A stretch of DNA of 64,000 nt from Antricoccus suffuscus (GTDB taxonomy: Bacteria; Actinomycetota; Actinomycetes; Mycobacteriales; Antricoccaceae). The position numbers were made by a program, and so were the translations under genes. Positions 39,124 through 48,420 of this stretch are shown in pieces. Location: contig NZ_PVUE01000010.1 in assembly GCF_003003235.1 (NCBI RefSeq), positions 1 to 64,000 on the forward strand. The letters run 5' to 3'. How positions within the stretch are numbered: the stretch's first letter is position 1; every line of letters begins with the position of its first letter. The notes under the pieces are model-generated. The model saw only the letters and a program-made list of their open reading frames with translations. It was not told where the DNA came from and ran no database searches.

Positions 39124-40227
39124 TCAGACGCGGTATTCCTGCACCAGCGGGCACTGGAACGGGTCGCGTGAGCCGATGCCGACCTGGTTGAGATAGCGCA
39201 CGACGATGCCGTACGACTCGATCAGAGACTTCTCGGTGTAGTGCACGTTGTGTTTCGCACAGTGCGCCTTGACCAGCGGCGCCACTTTGCGCAGGTTAGG
39301 CCGCGCCATGCTGGGGAACAGGTGGTGCTCGATCTGGTAGTTCAGGCCGCCCATCGCCCAGCTGATGAACGCGCCGCCGGTGACGTTGCGTGACATGAGC
39401 ACCTGCCGGCGTAGGAAGTCCACCCGCGCGGTCTTGGGGACGAGGGGCATGCCCTTGTGGTTTGTGGCGAACGTACCGCCGAGGAGGATCCCGAACAGCG
39501 CCAGCTGGACAAGGATGAACGCGATCGCTAGCCCGACCGGCATGAGCACCAGCGGGAGCGCGATCCCCACGGTCACGCGCAGTATGACGCAGCCAAGCTC
39601 GACCCAGCGTCCTTTCTGGCCGCGTGCGGTGAGCAACATCCGGATGCTCGCGACGTGCAGCGCGGCTCCTTCGAAGGCGAGCAGCGGGAAGAACAACCAG
39701 CCCTGGCGACGGGTGTAGGCGCCGTACAGGCCGGTACGCGCGGCCGCGGCCTCCGGGGTGAACGCAATCGCGTTGGACTTGATGTCCGGATCTTTACCGA
39801 TCTGGTTGGGCGCGTTGTGGTGTTTGTTGTGCTTGCCCATCCACCAGCTGTAGGACAGCCCGGCGAACCCACAGGAGATGACTTGGGCGATCCGCTTGTT
39901 CCACTGCGCCGAGCGGAACATCTGCTGGTGCGCCGCATCATGCCCGAGGTAGCCGAACTGGGTGGTGACCACGGCAAGTGCCGCGGCCAGCGCAAGCTGC
40001 CACCACGAGTCTTCGAGCAGCGCCACCGCGACCCAGATCGCGGCGAACGCCGCAATGGTCAGTCCGATCCGGCTCCAGTAGAAGCCGTGGCAGCGGCCGA
40101 GAAGGCCCGCTTTTTTCACCTCGCGGGAGAGCTCGGTATATGTGCTGACGTACTGACCGCGTGGTCGTTCATCCACAGCTGGTGCTTCAGGAGAGGAAGC
40201 GGGAAGTACGTCGGCGACATTGGACAT
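39124..40227 (-). CDS. Membrane fatty acid desaturase
   Basis: A 367-residue di-iron desaturase. The three histidine boxes are GHDAAH (about 95), HNKHH (about 133) and QIEHH (about 298), the last with a Q start as in front-end/linoleoyl-CoA type and DesA3-like enzymes. Hydrophobic pairs lie between boxes. It introduces a double bond into acyl-CoA or phospholipid chains and needs an electron donor, not encoded nearby. Convergent with the MetE-like gene, 16 bases apart. Confidence 0.92.
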   Translation of the reverse strand: MSNVADVLPASSPEAPAVDERPRGQYVSTYTELSREVKKAGLLGRCHGFYWSRIGLTIAAFAAIWVAVALLEDSWWQLALAAALAVVTTQFGYLGHDAAHQQMFRSAQWNKRIAQVISCGFAGLSYSWWMGKHNKHHNAPNQIGKDPDIKSNAIAFTPEAAAARTGLYGAYTRRQGWLFFPLLAFEGAALHVASIRMLLTARGQKGRWVELGCVILRVTVGIALPLVLMPVGLAIAFILVQLALFGILLGGTFATNHKGMPLVPKTARVDFLRRQVLMSRNVTGGAFISWAMGGLNYQIEHHLFPSMARPNLRKVAPLVKAHCAKHNVHYTEKSLIESYGIVVRYLNQVGIGSRDPFQCPLVQEYRV

Positions 40228-40378
40228 GTGCGTCCTTACGTGAAAGCGATATGCGGTCGTGCCAAGTGCAGTGGCGCGAGCGCACAGGCATCATCAGGCT
40301 ACGCGATCGTCCCACGCATCGCAGGCCTTCGTCACAGGAACGAGCCGAATGGCGGTCAGCGATGTTAATGTCTGTTCG

Positions 40379-41578
40379 ATGAGCGTAAAGCCTCCACTCC
40401 GAATGATAGGCGTATTTGCGGCTCTGATCGCGCTGGTTCTTACGGCAGCCTGCACGGCGGCACCCACGAAGACCTCAAACGCTGGCCAGAGCGCGCCCGC
40501 CACCTCTACGGCACCCGAGCCCAAAGCCGCGACCGTCAGCATGAGTCCGGCGCCCGGAACAACCGAGGTCAACCCACTGTCGCCGATCACGCTGACGGCG
40601 TCGTACGGCGTCCTCAGTGACGTCTCGGTCACCAATCCGGACGGTGCGCCCGTGCAAGGTGCGATGTCCGCGGACTCGGCGACGTGGACGTCGGCCGAAC
40701 CGCTCGGCTACGCCAAGGCCTACACCGCCACCGCGACGACGACCAGCTTCGACGGCGTGATCACCCCGTTTAACGCTACGTTTGACACGCTCAAGCCGGC
40801 CAACAAGACGAAGGCGTCCCTCACGCCAAGCAAGTCCGGTGGCACGTACGGCGTCGGCATGCCGATCATCGCCCGGTTCGACGAGCCGATCGCCGACAAG
40901 GCGACGGCGATGCAGCAGATGGTCGTCACCACCGATCCACCCGTCGATGGGGCGTGGTACTGGTTCAGCAACTACGAGGCGCACTGGCGGCCTAAGGACT
41001 TCTGGGCACCGGGCACGAGCGTCGCGGTCGACATCAACGTGTACGGCGTGCAGGTCAGCGAAGGGTTGTGGGGACAGGAAGACACGCATACCGACTTCAC
41101 CATCGGCGATGCGATGGTCTCCGAGATCGATAACAGCAACTTGCAGATGAGGGTCTACAAGAACGGCGAGCTCATCAAGACAATGCCTGCGTCCATGGGC
41201 AAGGCGAAGTACCCGACTCAAAGTGGGGTTCACGTCGTACAAGAGAAGTACGAGATGAAGACGATGGACTCCTCGACGTGGGGCCTGCCGGTCGACGACC
41301 CCGAAGGTTATGTCACCGACGTGCCGTGGGCGACCCGGATCTCTGGATCGGGCGAGTTTGTGCACTCGGCGCCGTGGTCGGTCTCTGATCAGGGCGTGCG
41401 CAACGCCTCCCACGGCTGCATCAACCTCAGCATGGCCAATGGCAAGTGGTTTTATGACAATTCCAACTTTGGCGACATCGTCACCATCACAGGTACGCCG
41501 GTCAAGCTCCAGCACGGCGACGCCTACATGGACTGGAACATACCGTGGGAAACGTGGGTCCAGGGTGGCAAAAACTAG
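40379..41578 (+). CDS. L,D-transpeptidase lipoprotein (LdtMt2 type)
   Basis: About 399 residues. Signal segment IGVFAALIALVLTAAC with Cys25 as lipidation site, a Thr/Ala/Pro linker, two Ig-like domains (about 60-240) and a YkuD catalytic domain with SHGCINLS holding His345 and Cys347. It makes 3-3 cross-links in peptidoglycan and confers tolerance of most beta-lactams in relatives. The ATG lies seven bases after TAATGT and lacks a ribosome binding site: leaderless. Upstream 150 bases, divergent from the desaturase, hold no other clear feature. Confidence 0.94.
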   Translation: MSVKPPLRMIGVFAALIALVLTAACTAAPTKTSNAGQSAPATSTAPEPKAATVSMSPAPGTTEVNPLSPITLTASYGVLSDVSVTNPDGAPVQGAMSADSATWTSAEPLGYAKAYTATATTTSFDGVITPFNATFDTLKPANKTKASLTPSKSGGTYGVGMPIIARFDEPIADKATAMQQMVVTTDPPVDGAWYWFSNYEAHWRPKDFWAPGTSVAVDINVYGVQVSEGLWGQEDTHTDFTIGDAMVSEIDNSNLQMRVYKNGELIKTMPASMGKAKYPTQSGVHVVQEKYEMKTMDSSTWGLPVDDPEGYVTDVPWATRISGSGEFVHSAPWSVSDQGVRNASHGCINLSMANGKWFYDNSNFGDIVTITGTPVKLQHGDAYMDWNIPWETWVQGGKN

Positions 41579-41590
41579 TCGTCTGACCCG

Positions 41591-41606
41591 GTAACCCATC
41601 CGAAAC
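41591..41606 (+). promoter_or_regulatory. GlnR-type box before glnA2
   Basis: GTAAC (41591-41595) and GAAAC (41602-41606) spaced by exactly six bases match the GlnR consensus gTnAC-n6-GaAAC. It lies in the 101-base gap upstream of glnA2, 73 bases before the start. Only one such pair is clear here, against two before glnA1. Confidence 0.7.
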
Positions 41607-41679
41607 AATCAACAGGCACACTCGTGTCGTACGCCCCGTTTGCCGCGTACGAGCCAACCGTGATCTGTGGGAGTTCGCA

Positions 41680-43035
41680 GTGGATCGTCAGCAACAGTTC
41701 GTTCTTCGCACGCTCGAAGAGCGTGACATCAAGTTCGTTCGGCTTTGGTTTACCGACGTTCTGGGCTATCTCAAGGCGGTGGCGATTGCGCCGGCCGAAC
41801 TCGAAGGGGTCTTCGCCGAGGGCATCGGCTTCGACGGGTCGGCGATCGAGGGTTATACCCGCACGTATGAAAGCGACATGGTCGCGCACCCGGACCCGAC
41901 CACGTTTCAGGTCATCCCACTGGAGAACGGGCAGCCGTCGGACACCGCGCGGATGTTCTGTGACATCAAGATGCCGGACGGTTCGCCGTCCTGGGCCGAT
42001 CCACGCCATGTACTGCGGCGCGTGCTGGCCAAGGCCTCGGACATGGGTTTCAGTTGCTACACGCATCCGGAGATCGAGTTCTTCCTGCTCAAGGATGGCC
42101 CGGACGCGCGCCCGCCACGCCCGGTCGACCGCGGCGGCTACTTCGACCTGCCCACGCACGAAACGGCGCACGACTTCCGCCGACGCGCGGTCACGGCGCT
42201 GGAGGCGATGGGTATCTCGGTCGAGTTCAGCCATCACGAGGTCGCGCCCGGTCAGCAGGAGATCGACCTGCGGTACGCCGATGCGCTGACTACCGCAGAC
42301 AACATCATGACCTTCCGCCACCTGATGAAAGAGGTCGCGCTCGATGAGGGCGTGTATGCCTCGTTCATGCCGAAGCCCTTTACCGACCACGCGGGCTCCG
42401 GGATGCACACCCACATCTCGCTGTTCGAGGGCGACCGCAACGCCTTTCACGACCCGACGGACGAACTGACACTGTCGAAGACCGCGCGATACTTCATTGC
42501 CGGGATTCTCAAGCACGCGACCGAGATCACCGCGGTGACCAACCAGTTCGTCAACTCCTATAAGCGGCTCTACGCTAGCGAGCTGAGCACAACGACGTCC
42601 GAGGCGCCGGCCTGGGTGTGCTGGGGTCACGCCAACCGGTCGGCTCTGATCAGGGTCCCGCTCTACAACCCCGGCAAGGCCAGCTCGACGCGGCTTGAGG
42701 TGCGTTCACCCGATCCAGCCTGTAATCCCTATCTGGCCTTGGCGGTCCTGATCGGCGCCGGGCTCAAGGGCATCGAAGAGGAGTACCAGCTGCCGCCGGG
42801 CGCCGATGAGGACGTGTCGCTGCTGACCCCGGCCGAGAGAAAGGCGCTCGGCTTCCGCGACCTGCCGCACAATCTGGGGGAGGCGCTGGGACTGATGGAG
42901 GAGTCCGACTTCGTCGCAGAGATCCTCGGCGAGCACGTGTTCGACTATTTCCTGTCGAACAAGAACGTTGAATGGCTTCGTTACCGTGCGCAGGTCACTC
43001 CGTTCGAGCTCGACGAGTTCCTGCCGGTTCTCTAG
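41680..43035 (+). CDS. glnA2: Glutamine synthetase type I, GlnA2
   Basis: A 451-residue enzyme whose start DRQQQFVLRTLEERDIKFVRLWFTDVLG identifies the GlnA2 (GSI-alpha-like) branch. Active-site blocks: HPEIEFFLL, GSGMHTHISLF, NRSALIRVP and RLEVRSPDPACNPYLA. It lacks the 25-residue insert of GlnA1; Tyr369 in YQLPPG aligns with the adenylylation tyrosine of GlnA1 but modification is unproven. Makes glutamine from glutamate, ammonia and ATP. Begins a run with the amidotransferase and glnE. Confidence 0.94.
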   Translation: MDRQQQFVLRTLEERDIKFVRLWFTDVLGYLKAVAIAPAELEGVFAEGIGFDGSAIEGYTRTYESDMVAHPDPTTFQVIPLENGQPSDTARMFCDIKMPDGSPSWADPRHVLRRVLAKASDMGFSCYTHPEIEFFLLKDGPDARPPRPVDRGGYFDLPTHETAHDFRRRAVTALEAMGISVEFSHHEVAPGQQEIDLRYADALTTADNIMTFRHLMKEVALDEGVYASFMPKPFTDHAGSGMHTHISLFEGDRNAFHDPTDELTLSKTARYFIAGILKHATEITAVTNQFVNSYKRLYASELSTTTSEAPAWVCWGHANRSALIRVPLYNPGKASSTRLEVRSPDPACNPYLALAVLIGAGLKGIEEEYQLPPGADEDVSLLTPAERKALGFRDLPHNLGEALGLMEESDFVAEILGEHVFDYFLSNKNVEWLRYRAQVTPFELDEFLPVL

Positions 43036-43141
43036 CGCAGTGAGCAGCCACAGCAAGCGCGTCACGAGTCATGACTTACGCGGGCGTTCCTCGTCCACGT
43101 GGCCGCCCAACGACGCCTCGCGCAGACCGTAGACTGACCAC

Positions 43142-43939
43142 GTGCCTATCTCTGATGCCGCTACCGCGCCCGATGCCGACAAGCCATTCATCATCGTCGA
43201 GCATGATGCGAGCAACCCGCCGGAGCGGCTCGCTGACTGGCTCAGTGCGGCCGGCGCGTCGTACGTCGTAGTCAAACCGCACGCGGGCGAACCACTGCCG
43301 ACCGACCTCTCGCCGTACGCTGGCATCCTGATGCTCGGTGGGCAGCAGGTCGCGCAGCGGGTGGACGACGAGCATTTCCCGTGGCGCCAGGCCAGTCTCG
43401 ACATGCTGCGCACCGCGATCTCGCAGAAGGTGCCCACGTTGGCTGTATGTCTGGGATCGCAGTTGCTCGCGATAGCAGGCGGAGGCACCGTCGAGCGCGG
43501 TGACCAGGGCAAGGAGCTAGGTCACGGTCTGGTCGCGCGGCGCGATGCGTCGTACCAGGACCCGCTCTTTATCGACCTGCCGATGACGCCGGACGTGATG
43601 CAGTTTCACGGTGATGTCGTAACCGTGCTTCCCCCGGGCGCGACGCTTCTGGCGACCGGTGCGGTGTACCAAAACCAGGCGTTCCGGATCGGTGACAACG
43701 CGTGGGGCATGCAGTTCCACATCGAGACCGAACCACAGACGTATGCCGAGTGGTTCGAGGTCGGACGCGACCGCCTTGAACAGAAGGGCTACGACGTCGA
43801 CGGCATGATTGAGCGGGCCGTGCGCTACCACGAGGACATGCCCGGTGTCTGGGCGCCGTTCATCGCAAAGTTCGTCGACATCGCCGCAAAGGCATCTCGG
43901 GAGGTCGGTTCCCACGCGGCCGCGGAAGACGACCGGTAG
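43142..43939 (+). CDS. Class I glutamine amidotransferase
   Basis: A 265-residue protein with GATase triad: Cys103 in AVCLGSQLLA, His193 and Glu195 in QFHIETEP. No synthetase domain is attached, as in the GuaA-like stand-alone proteins. Its GTG lies six bases after TAGACT (leaderless), and its stop overlaps the glnE start by one base. In mycobacteria glnA2 and glnE are adjacent; this gene sits between them, suggesting a role in glutamine or gamma-glutamyl metabolism. Gamma-glutamyl hydrolysis is one option. Confidence 0.88.
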   Translation: MPISDAATAPDADKPFIIVEHDASNPPERLADWLSAAGASYVVVKPHAGEPLPTDLSPYAGILMLGGQQVAQRVDDEHFPWRQASLDMLRTAISQKVPTLAVCLGSQLLAIAGGGTVERGDQGKELGHGLVARRDASYQDPLFIDLPMTPDVMQFHGDVVTVLPPGATLLATGAVYQNQAFRIGDNAWGMQFHIETEPQTYAEWFEVGRDRLEQKGYDVDGMIERAVRYHEDMPGVWAPFIAKFVDIAAKASREVGSHAAAEDDR

Positions 43940-46900
43940 TGGCCCCGGACACGCGGCGCAGGCGGCCTAATAACGCGTCCCGACTCGGCTTCATCGACGC
44001 GGAGCGCACGATTCGCTTCCTCGACGAGTTGGGGCTGACCAAGGACGGCGGGGAGTACGTCGACGACGCCGCACGCGAGGTCGTCACCGCGCTCGCCGCG
44101 ACCGGCGACCCGGACGAAGCGGTCCTCAGCGTGTTGCGGCTGAGCGAGACCGCCGAGGGCGCCGCGCTGATACCCGCGATGCGCGACAACGCCGGATTCA
44201 CCGCCCGACTGGGCGCCGTGCTCGGGGCATCGCGTGCGTTGGGCGACTGGTTGATCGCTAACGGTGACCAATGGCGACTGTTACTTGAAATCCCCGACCA
44301 GGACCGGCTCATTGAGGACATTGCGCGCTGCGTCGGCGCGGACCTCGCCGATCCCTATACCGGCTCGGGCGGCACTCTGGCCAGTACTACTGGTACCGAG
44401 GCAGTATCGCTACTTCGTCTGGCGTACAAGAGATGTTTGCTGGAGGTGGCGGCGCGTGACCTAGTTGGGGAGGCGTCCGTCGAAGAGGTCGCCGATCGGT
44501 TGTCGGTCATGGCAGACGCGCTCGTGCAGACCGCTCTCAGCGTTGCCGCCGCAGAGTTGGCCGAGCGTGCCGAGGGTGTCCGGCTGAGTGTGATCGCGAT
44601 GGGCAAATGCGGGGCGCACGAGCTCAACTACCTGTCCGACGTCGACGTGATCTTCGTCGGGGAGCCGATTGGGTCATTCTCGGAGACCGACGCGTTGCGC
44701 AACGCCGCCCATTGGGCCAGCGAGATGATGCGGATCTGCGGCGATGTCGCGTGGGAAGTTGACGCAGCACTACGCCCGGAAGGCAAGTCCGGCGCGTTGG
44801 TGCGCACCATGGATGGGCATCGGTCCTACTACCAGCGCTGGGCGCGCACCTGGGAGTTCCAGGCGCTGCTCAAAGCCCGTCCGATGGCTGGCGATGCCGC
44901 CCTTGGTGCGCAGTACACCGACGAGATCGCGGCGCAGTGCTGGACGGCTGTCGAGCGGGACGGTTTTGTCGAGGACGTGCAGGCGATGCGGCGCCGAGTC
45001 GAGGAAAACCTCAACGACAACATCGCGAGCCGGGAGCTCAAGCTCGGTCCCGGCGGCCTACGGGACATCGAGTTCTCGGTGCAGTTGCTGCAGATGGTGC
45101 ACGGGCGCACCGATAGCGCGATCCGCCCGGCCGCGACGCTCGAGGCGATTCAGGCGCTTTCCGACCGCGGCTACATCGGTCGCACCGACGCCTCCTCGCT
45201 CAGCGACTCGTATCGATTCCTGCGCATCTTGGAGCACCGGCTTATGCTGCAGCGGCTGCGACGTACCCATCTGCTGCCGGACACGGCAGAGGATCTACGG
45301 CCTATCGCCCGCACGCTCGGCTACGGCGTCAGCGGGTCGGGGGACGAAGCCAAGGCGCTTCTGAAGGATCGAGCCAACCATGCCCGCGAGGTACGCCGCC
45401 TCCACGAAAAAGTCTTCTATCGCCCGCTGCTGACCGCGGTCGCCGCGTTGCCGGGAGAAGCGATGCGGCTGACCACTGAGGCGGCGGTCGATCGGTTGCG
45501 CGCTCTTGGGTTCGAGCGGCCAGACGGCGTACTCAAACATGTCGAGGTACTCACCGCGGGCACAAGCAGGACCGCTGCCATGCAACGGATTTTGCTGCCG
45601 ACGATGCTGGCGATGTTTGCCGATTCAGCAGATCCGGACGCGGGCATTTTGGCCTACCGCCAGGTGTCCGAGCAGCTGGGGCACACCCCTTGGTACCTGC
45701 GGTTACTACGCGACGAAGGTGCCGTTGCGGAACGGCTCGCGCACTTGCTCGGCTCTAGCCGCTACATCGCATCGCTGTTTGGCCGCGCGCCCGAGGCAAT
45801 CCAGATGCTCGCTGAGGTGTCTCATTTGCAGCCGCGGATGGTCGCCGCGTTGGAGATCAAGATGCGCGGTGCCGCACAGCGCGCCACCACCTCTGACGAC
45901 GCGATCTCGGCGATCCGGTCACTGCGCCGCGGCGAACTGGTGCGGATCGCCGCCGCGGACCTTTTGGGGTACGCCGACATCGACCAAGTCGGCAATGCGC
46001 TGTGCGCGCTCAACGACGCGACCGTGCGTGCGGGCCTGTTCGTAGCCATGCGCGAGGTCGCCGGAGACCTCGGTATTTCTGTCGACGAGTACCCGTGCGT
46101 GGTCTCGGTGATCGGTATGGGTCGGTACGGCGGCCAGGAGCTGTCCTACGGCTCTGACGCCGATGTCATCTACGTCTATGACACGGTCGAGGGCGCCGAT
46201 CCGGTACACGCGGCCAAGATCGCGAACCGGACCGTTGAGCTGATGGGCCGCATGCTGGGCAAGCCGGGGCCGGACCCCGCCCTCGGCTTGGACGCCGATC
46301 TGCGGCCCGAGGGCAAGCAAGGCGCGCTGGTGCGATCGCTGTCCGGGTACGCCGAGTACTACGCGCGCTGGTCGCAGATCTGGGAAGCGCAAGCACTGCT
46401 ACGCGCTCGCCCGGTCGCCGGCGACGACGTACTCGGGGCGCGTTTCCTTCAGCTGATCGACCCCATCCGCTATCCCACGGGCGGTATCGATGATGCGCAG
46501 CTTCGCGAGATACGGCGGATCAAGGCGCGTGTGGATAATGAGCGGCTGCCGCGCGGCGCGGACCCGACCACGCATCTGAAACTGGGGCGCGGCGGGTTGG
46601 CCGATATCGAGTGGACGGTGCAGCTGTTGCAACTGCAGCATGCGGCCGTACATCACGGCCTGTGGACCACGGGCACGCTGTCTGCGCTGGATGCCGCGGT
46701 GCAGGCAGAGTTGATCGACCCGGATGATGCGGATGCCCTGGAAGAGTCATGGCGGTTGGTTTCTCAGTGCCGCGATGCCAACATGCTCATCAAGGGCAAG
46801 GCCTCCGACCAACTTCCCCATCATGCAAGGGATCTGGTCGCCGTCGCGCGAATTCTCGGCTACCCCACGGACGTCGGTGCCGGCCAGTTCCTCGACGACT

Positions 46901-46959
46901 ATCACCGGGTTACCCGGCACGCGCGTGCCGTTGCCGAAAAGCTGTTCTACGAGACCTGA
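43939..46959 (+). CDS. glnE: Bifunctional glutamine synthetase adenylyltransferase / deadenylase
   Basis: A 1006-residue protein with two nucleotidyltransferase domains: ELNYLSDVDVIFVGE (N-terminal half, removes AMP) and ELSYGSDADVIYVYD (C-terminal half, adds AMP), each followed by LRPEGK and the WEFQALLKARP or WEAQALLRARP block, and by KLGPGGLRDIEF or KLGRGGLADIEW. It switches GlnA1 off and on by adenylylating its tyrosine. GTG start, one-base overlap with the amidotransferase; the end overlaps the sirtuin gene by 13 bases. Confidence 0.96.
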   Translation: MAPDTRRRRPNNASRLGFIDAERTIRFLDELGLTKDGGEYVDDAAREVVTALAATGDPDEAVLSVLRLSETAEGAALIPAMRDNAGFTARLGAVLGASRALGDWLIANGDQWRLLLEIPDQDRLIEDIARCVGADLADPYTGSGGTLASTTGTEAVSLLRLAYKRCLLEVAARDLVGEASVEEVADRLSVMADALVQTALSVAAAELAERAEGVRLSVIAMGKCGAHELNYLSDVDVIFVGEPIGSFSETDALRNAAHWASEMMRICGDVAWEVDAALRPEGKSGALVRTMDGHRSYYQRWARTWEFQALLKARPMAGDAALGAQYTDEIAAQCWTAVERDGFVEDVQAMRRRVEENLNDNIASRELKLGPGGLRDIEFSVQLLQMVHGRTDSAIRPAATLEAIQALSDRGYIGRTDASSLSDSYRFLRILEHRLMLQRLRRTHLLPDTAEDLRPIARTLGYGVSGSGDEAKALLKDRANHAREVRRLHEKVFYRPLLTAVAALPGEAMRLTTEAAVDRLRALGFERPDGVLKHVEVLTAGTSRTAAMQRILLPTMLAMFADSADPDAGILAYRQVSEQLGHTPWYLRLLRDEGAVAERLAHLLGSSRYIASLFGRAPEAIQMLAEVSHLQPRMVAALEIKMRGAAQRATTSDDAISAIRSLRRGELVRIAAADLLGYADIDQVGNALCALNDATVRAGLFVAMREVAGDLGISVDEYPCVVSVIGMGRYGGQELSYGSDADVIYVYDTVEGADPVHAAKIANRTVELMGRMLGKPGPDPALGLDADLRPEGKQGALVRSLSGYAEYYARWSQIWEAQALLRARPVAGDDVLGARFLQLIDPIRYPTGGIDDAQLREIRRIKARVDNERLPRGADPTTHLKLGRGGLADIEWTVQLLQLQHAAVHHGLWTTGTLSALDAAVQAELIDPDDADALEESWRLVSQCRDANMLIKGKASDQLPHHARDLVAVARILGYPTDVGAGQFLDDYHRVTRHARAVAEKLFYET

Positions 46960-47786
46960 GGGATCTGTAGGTCGGTAATGAGTACGGCGAGGGTCTCGCT
47001 GCAGCCGGACTCGATTCGGACATCCGCGAACTCATCGCCGCGGGTCGCGCCCCGATTGACGATCGCGACCGGGATGCCGCTGCGTGACGCCCAGCGCACG
47101 AAACGCAGCCCGGACTGCACGTGCAGGCTGGAGCCGAGCACGAGCAGTCCGGTCGCGGCTTCGACCAGGTCGCGGCAGTGCTCGACCTTCGGTTTAGCGA
47201 CGTTCTCGCCAAACAACACGACGTTGGGTTTGAGCACGCCGCCGCAGATCAGGCACGGCTGAGTGTAAAACGAGTCGGTGTCTTCGATGTCGGCGTCGGC
47301 ATCCGGCGCAGCCGCGCCGTCGTACTGTTCGAGAAAACCGGGATTGGCTGCGGTGAACCTGGACTGCAAGAACTCGCGCGACGATACGGTCCCGCAGTTC
47401 AGGCAGATGACCTCGCTGATCCGCCCGTGCAGGTCGATCACGGGCGAACTGCCGGCGTCCTCGTGCAGGCCGTCGACGTTTTGAGTGATGACGGCGTCGA
47501 CGAAGCCGAACGTCTGCAATTTAGCCAGCGCGACATGCCCGGCGTTGGGGTCGGCGCGGCGGAACTTTGCGAAACCGACATAGCTGCGTGCCCAGTAGCG
47601 CTGGCGGGCCGTCTCGCTAGCGGCGAACTCCTGAAAGGTCATCTGAGTGCGGGGGACCGCATCCGGGCCGCGATAGTCCGGGATGCCTGAGTCGGTGCTC
47701 ATTCCGGCGCCGGTCAAGGTCACCACACCACGCGTGGCAACAAGGTCGGCTAGCGCGTGGCGAAGGTCAGATGGTGCAGTCGGCAT
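46947..47786 (-). CDS. NAD-dependent protein deacylase, sirtuin class II (SIRT4-like)
   Basis: A 279-residue sirtuin. NAD site GAGMSTDSGIPDYRGP, QNVDGLHED, catalytic His in IDLHGRISEV, and a zinc site with CLNC and CLIC pairs. The stretch between the Cys pairs carries a long acidic insert (PDADADIEDTD). Removes acyl groups from lysines. Its 3' end overlaps that of glnE. Start divergent from the leaderless membrane protein gene at 47820. Confidence 0.92.
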   Translation of the reverse strand: MPTAPSDLRHALADLVATRGVVTLTGAGMSTDSGIPDYRGPDAVPRTQMTFQEFAASETARQRYWARSYVGFAKFRRADPNAGHVALAKLQTFGFVDAVITQNVDGLHEDAGSSPVIDLHGRISEVICLNCGTVSSREFLQSRFTAANPGFLEQYDGAAAPDADADIEDTDSFYTQPCLICGGVLKPNVVLFGENVAKPKVEHCRDLVEAATGLLVLGSSLHVQSGLRFVRWASRSGIPVAIVNRGATRGDEFADVRIESGCSETLAVLITDLQIPQVS

Positions 47787-47819
47787 AACTCATTCTTACG
47801 TGAGCGATAGGTTGGGCGG

Positions 47820-48419
47820 GTGGAGCAACCCGCCGAACGTACCCCGAAGCTCGTGCCCATGCAGGCAGTGCCCAACCCTTACACCGATGAGTCGCCGCTG
47901 GTGGTGCGCAACCGGCCCTGGCGGGACAACCTGACCATCACACTGTTGGGTCTGGTATTGATCCTTGGTACGTCGGCGTACCTGATCTGGTCGCTGGTCA
48001 CGGGGGAGCCGTCTCACGACGCGGCCGGGCTGCTCGCCGTCATCGGCATACCACTTGGTGTGGTGCTGTTGTGGTTCATGTTTCGGCTGGGCACCGGTGC
48101 CGTCGTGGCGCTCGGGGATGAGACCATCTCGCGGGTCGTACGGCGACCGGAGGCGCACACCGCGTCGTACGCCGTGCGCGACATCAGTGGCGGCATCTAC
48201 GCGGCTAACGTCAAGTACAGCGCGCTGAGCAGACCCGGTGCGGAGCTGGTGCTGTTTGTTCCTGGGGGCCGGCTGCTGTGGCTCGCGGACGGGATTAGCG
48301 CGCGGGACATCGGCCGGCTCGCTGTGGCATTGAGCAGCCACCACATCGACGAGATCCCCGGTCAGATCCGCAACCGCACGCTGCGGGTGATCATGCGGAA
48401 GATCAACACCGAGCGCTGA
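47820..48419 (+). CDS. Small membrane protein with PH-like C-terminal region
   Basis: A 199-residue protein with two hydrophobic segments (LTITLLGLVLILGTSAYLIW and GLLAVIGIPLGVVLLWFMF) and a soluble C-terminus (RIV-like beta strands, VVALGDETISRVV to IRNRTLRVIMRKI) resembling the PH-like membrane proteins of actinobacteria. Function unknown. The GTG follows TAGGTT by six bases without a ribosome binding site, giving another leaderless start. One base separates its stop from the convergent ligase. Confidence 0.8.
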   Translation: MEQPAERTPKLVPMQAVPNPYTDESPLVVRNRPWRDNLTITLLGLVLILGTSAYLIWSLVTGEPSHDAAGLLAVIGIPLGVVLLWFMFRLGTGAVVALGDETISRVVRRPEAHTASYAVRDISGGIYAANVKYSALSRPGAELVLFVPGGRLLWLADGISARDIGRLAVALSSHHIDEIPGQIRNRTLRVIMRKINTER

Positions 48420-48420
48420 C

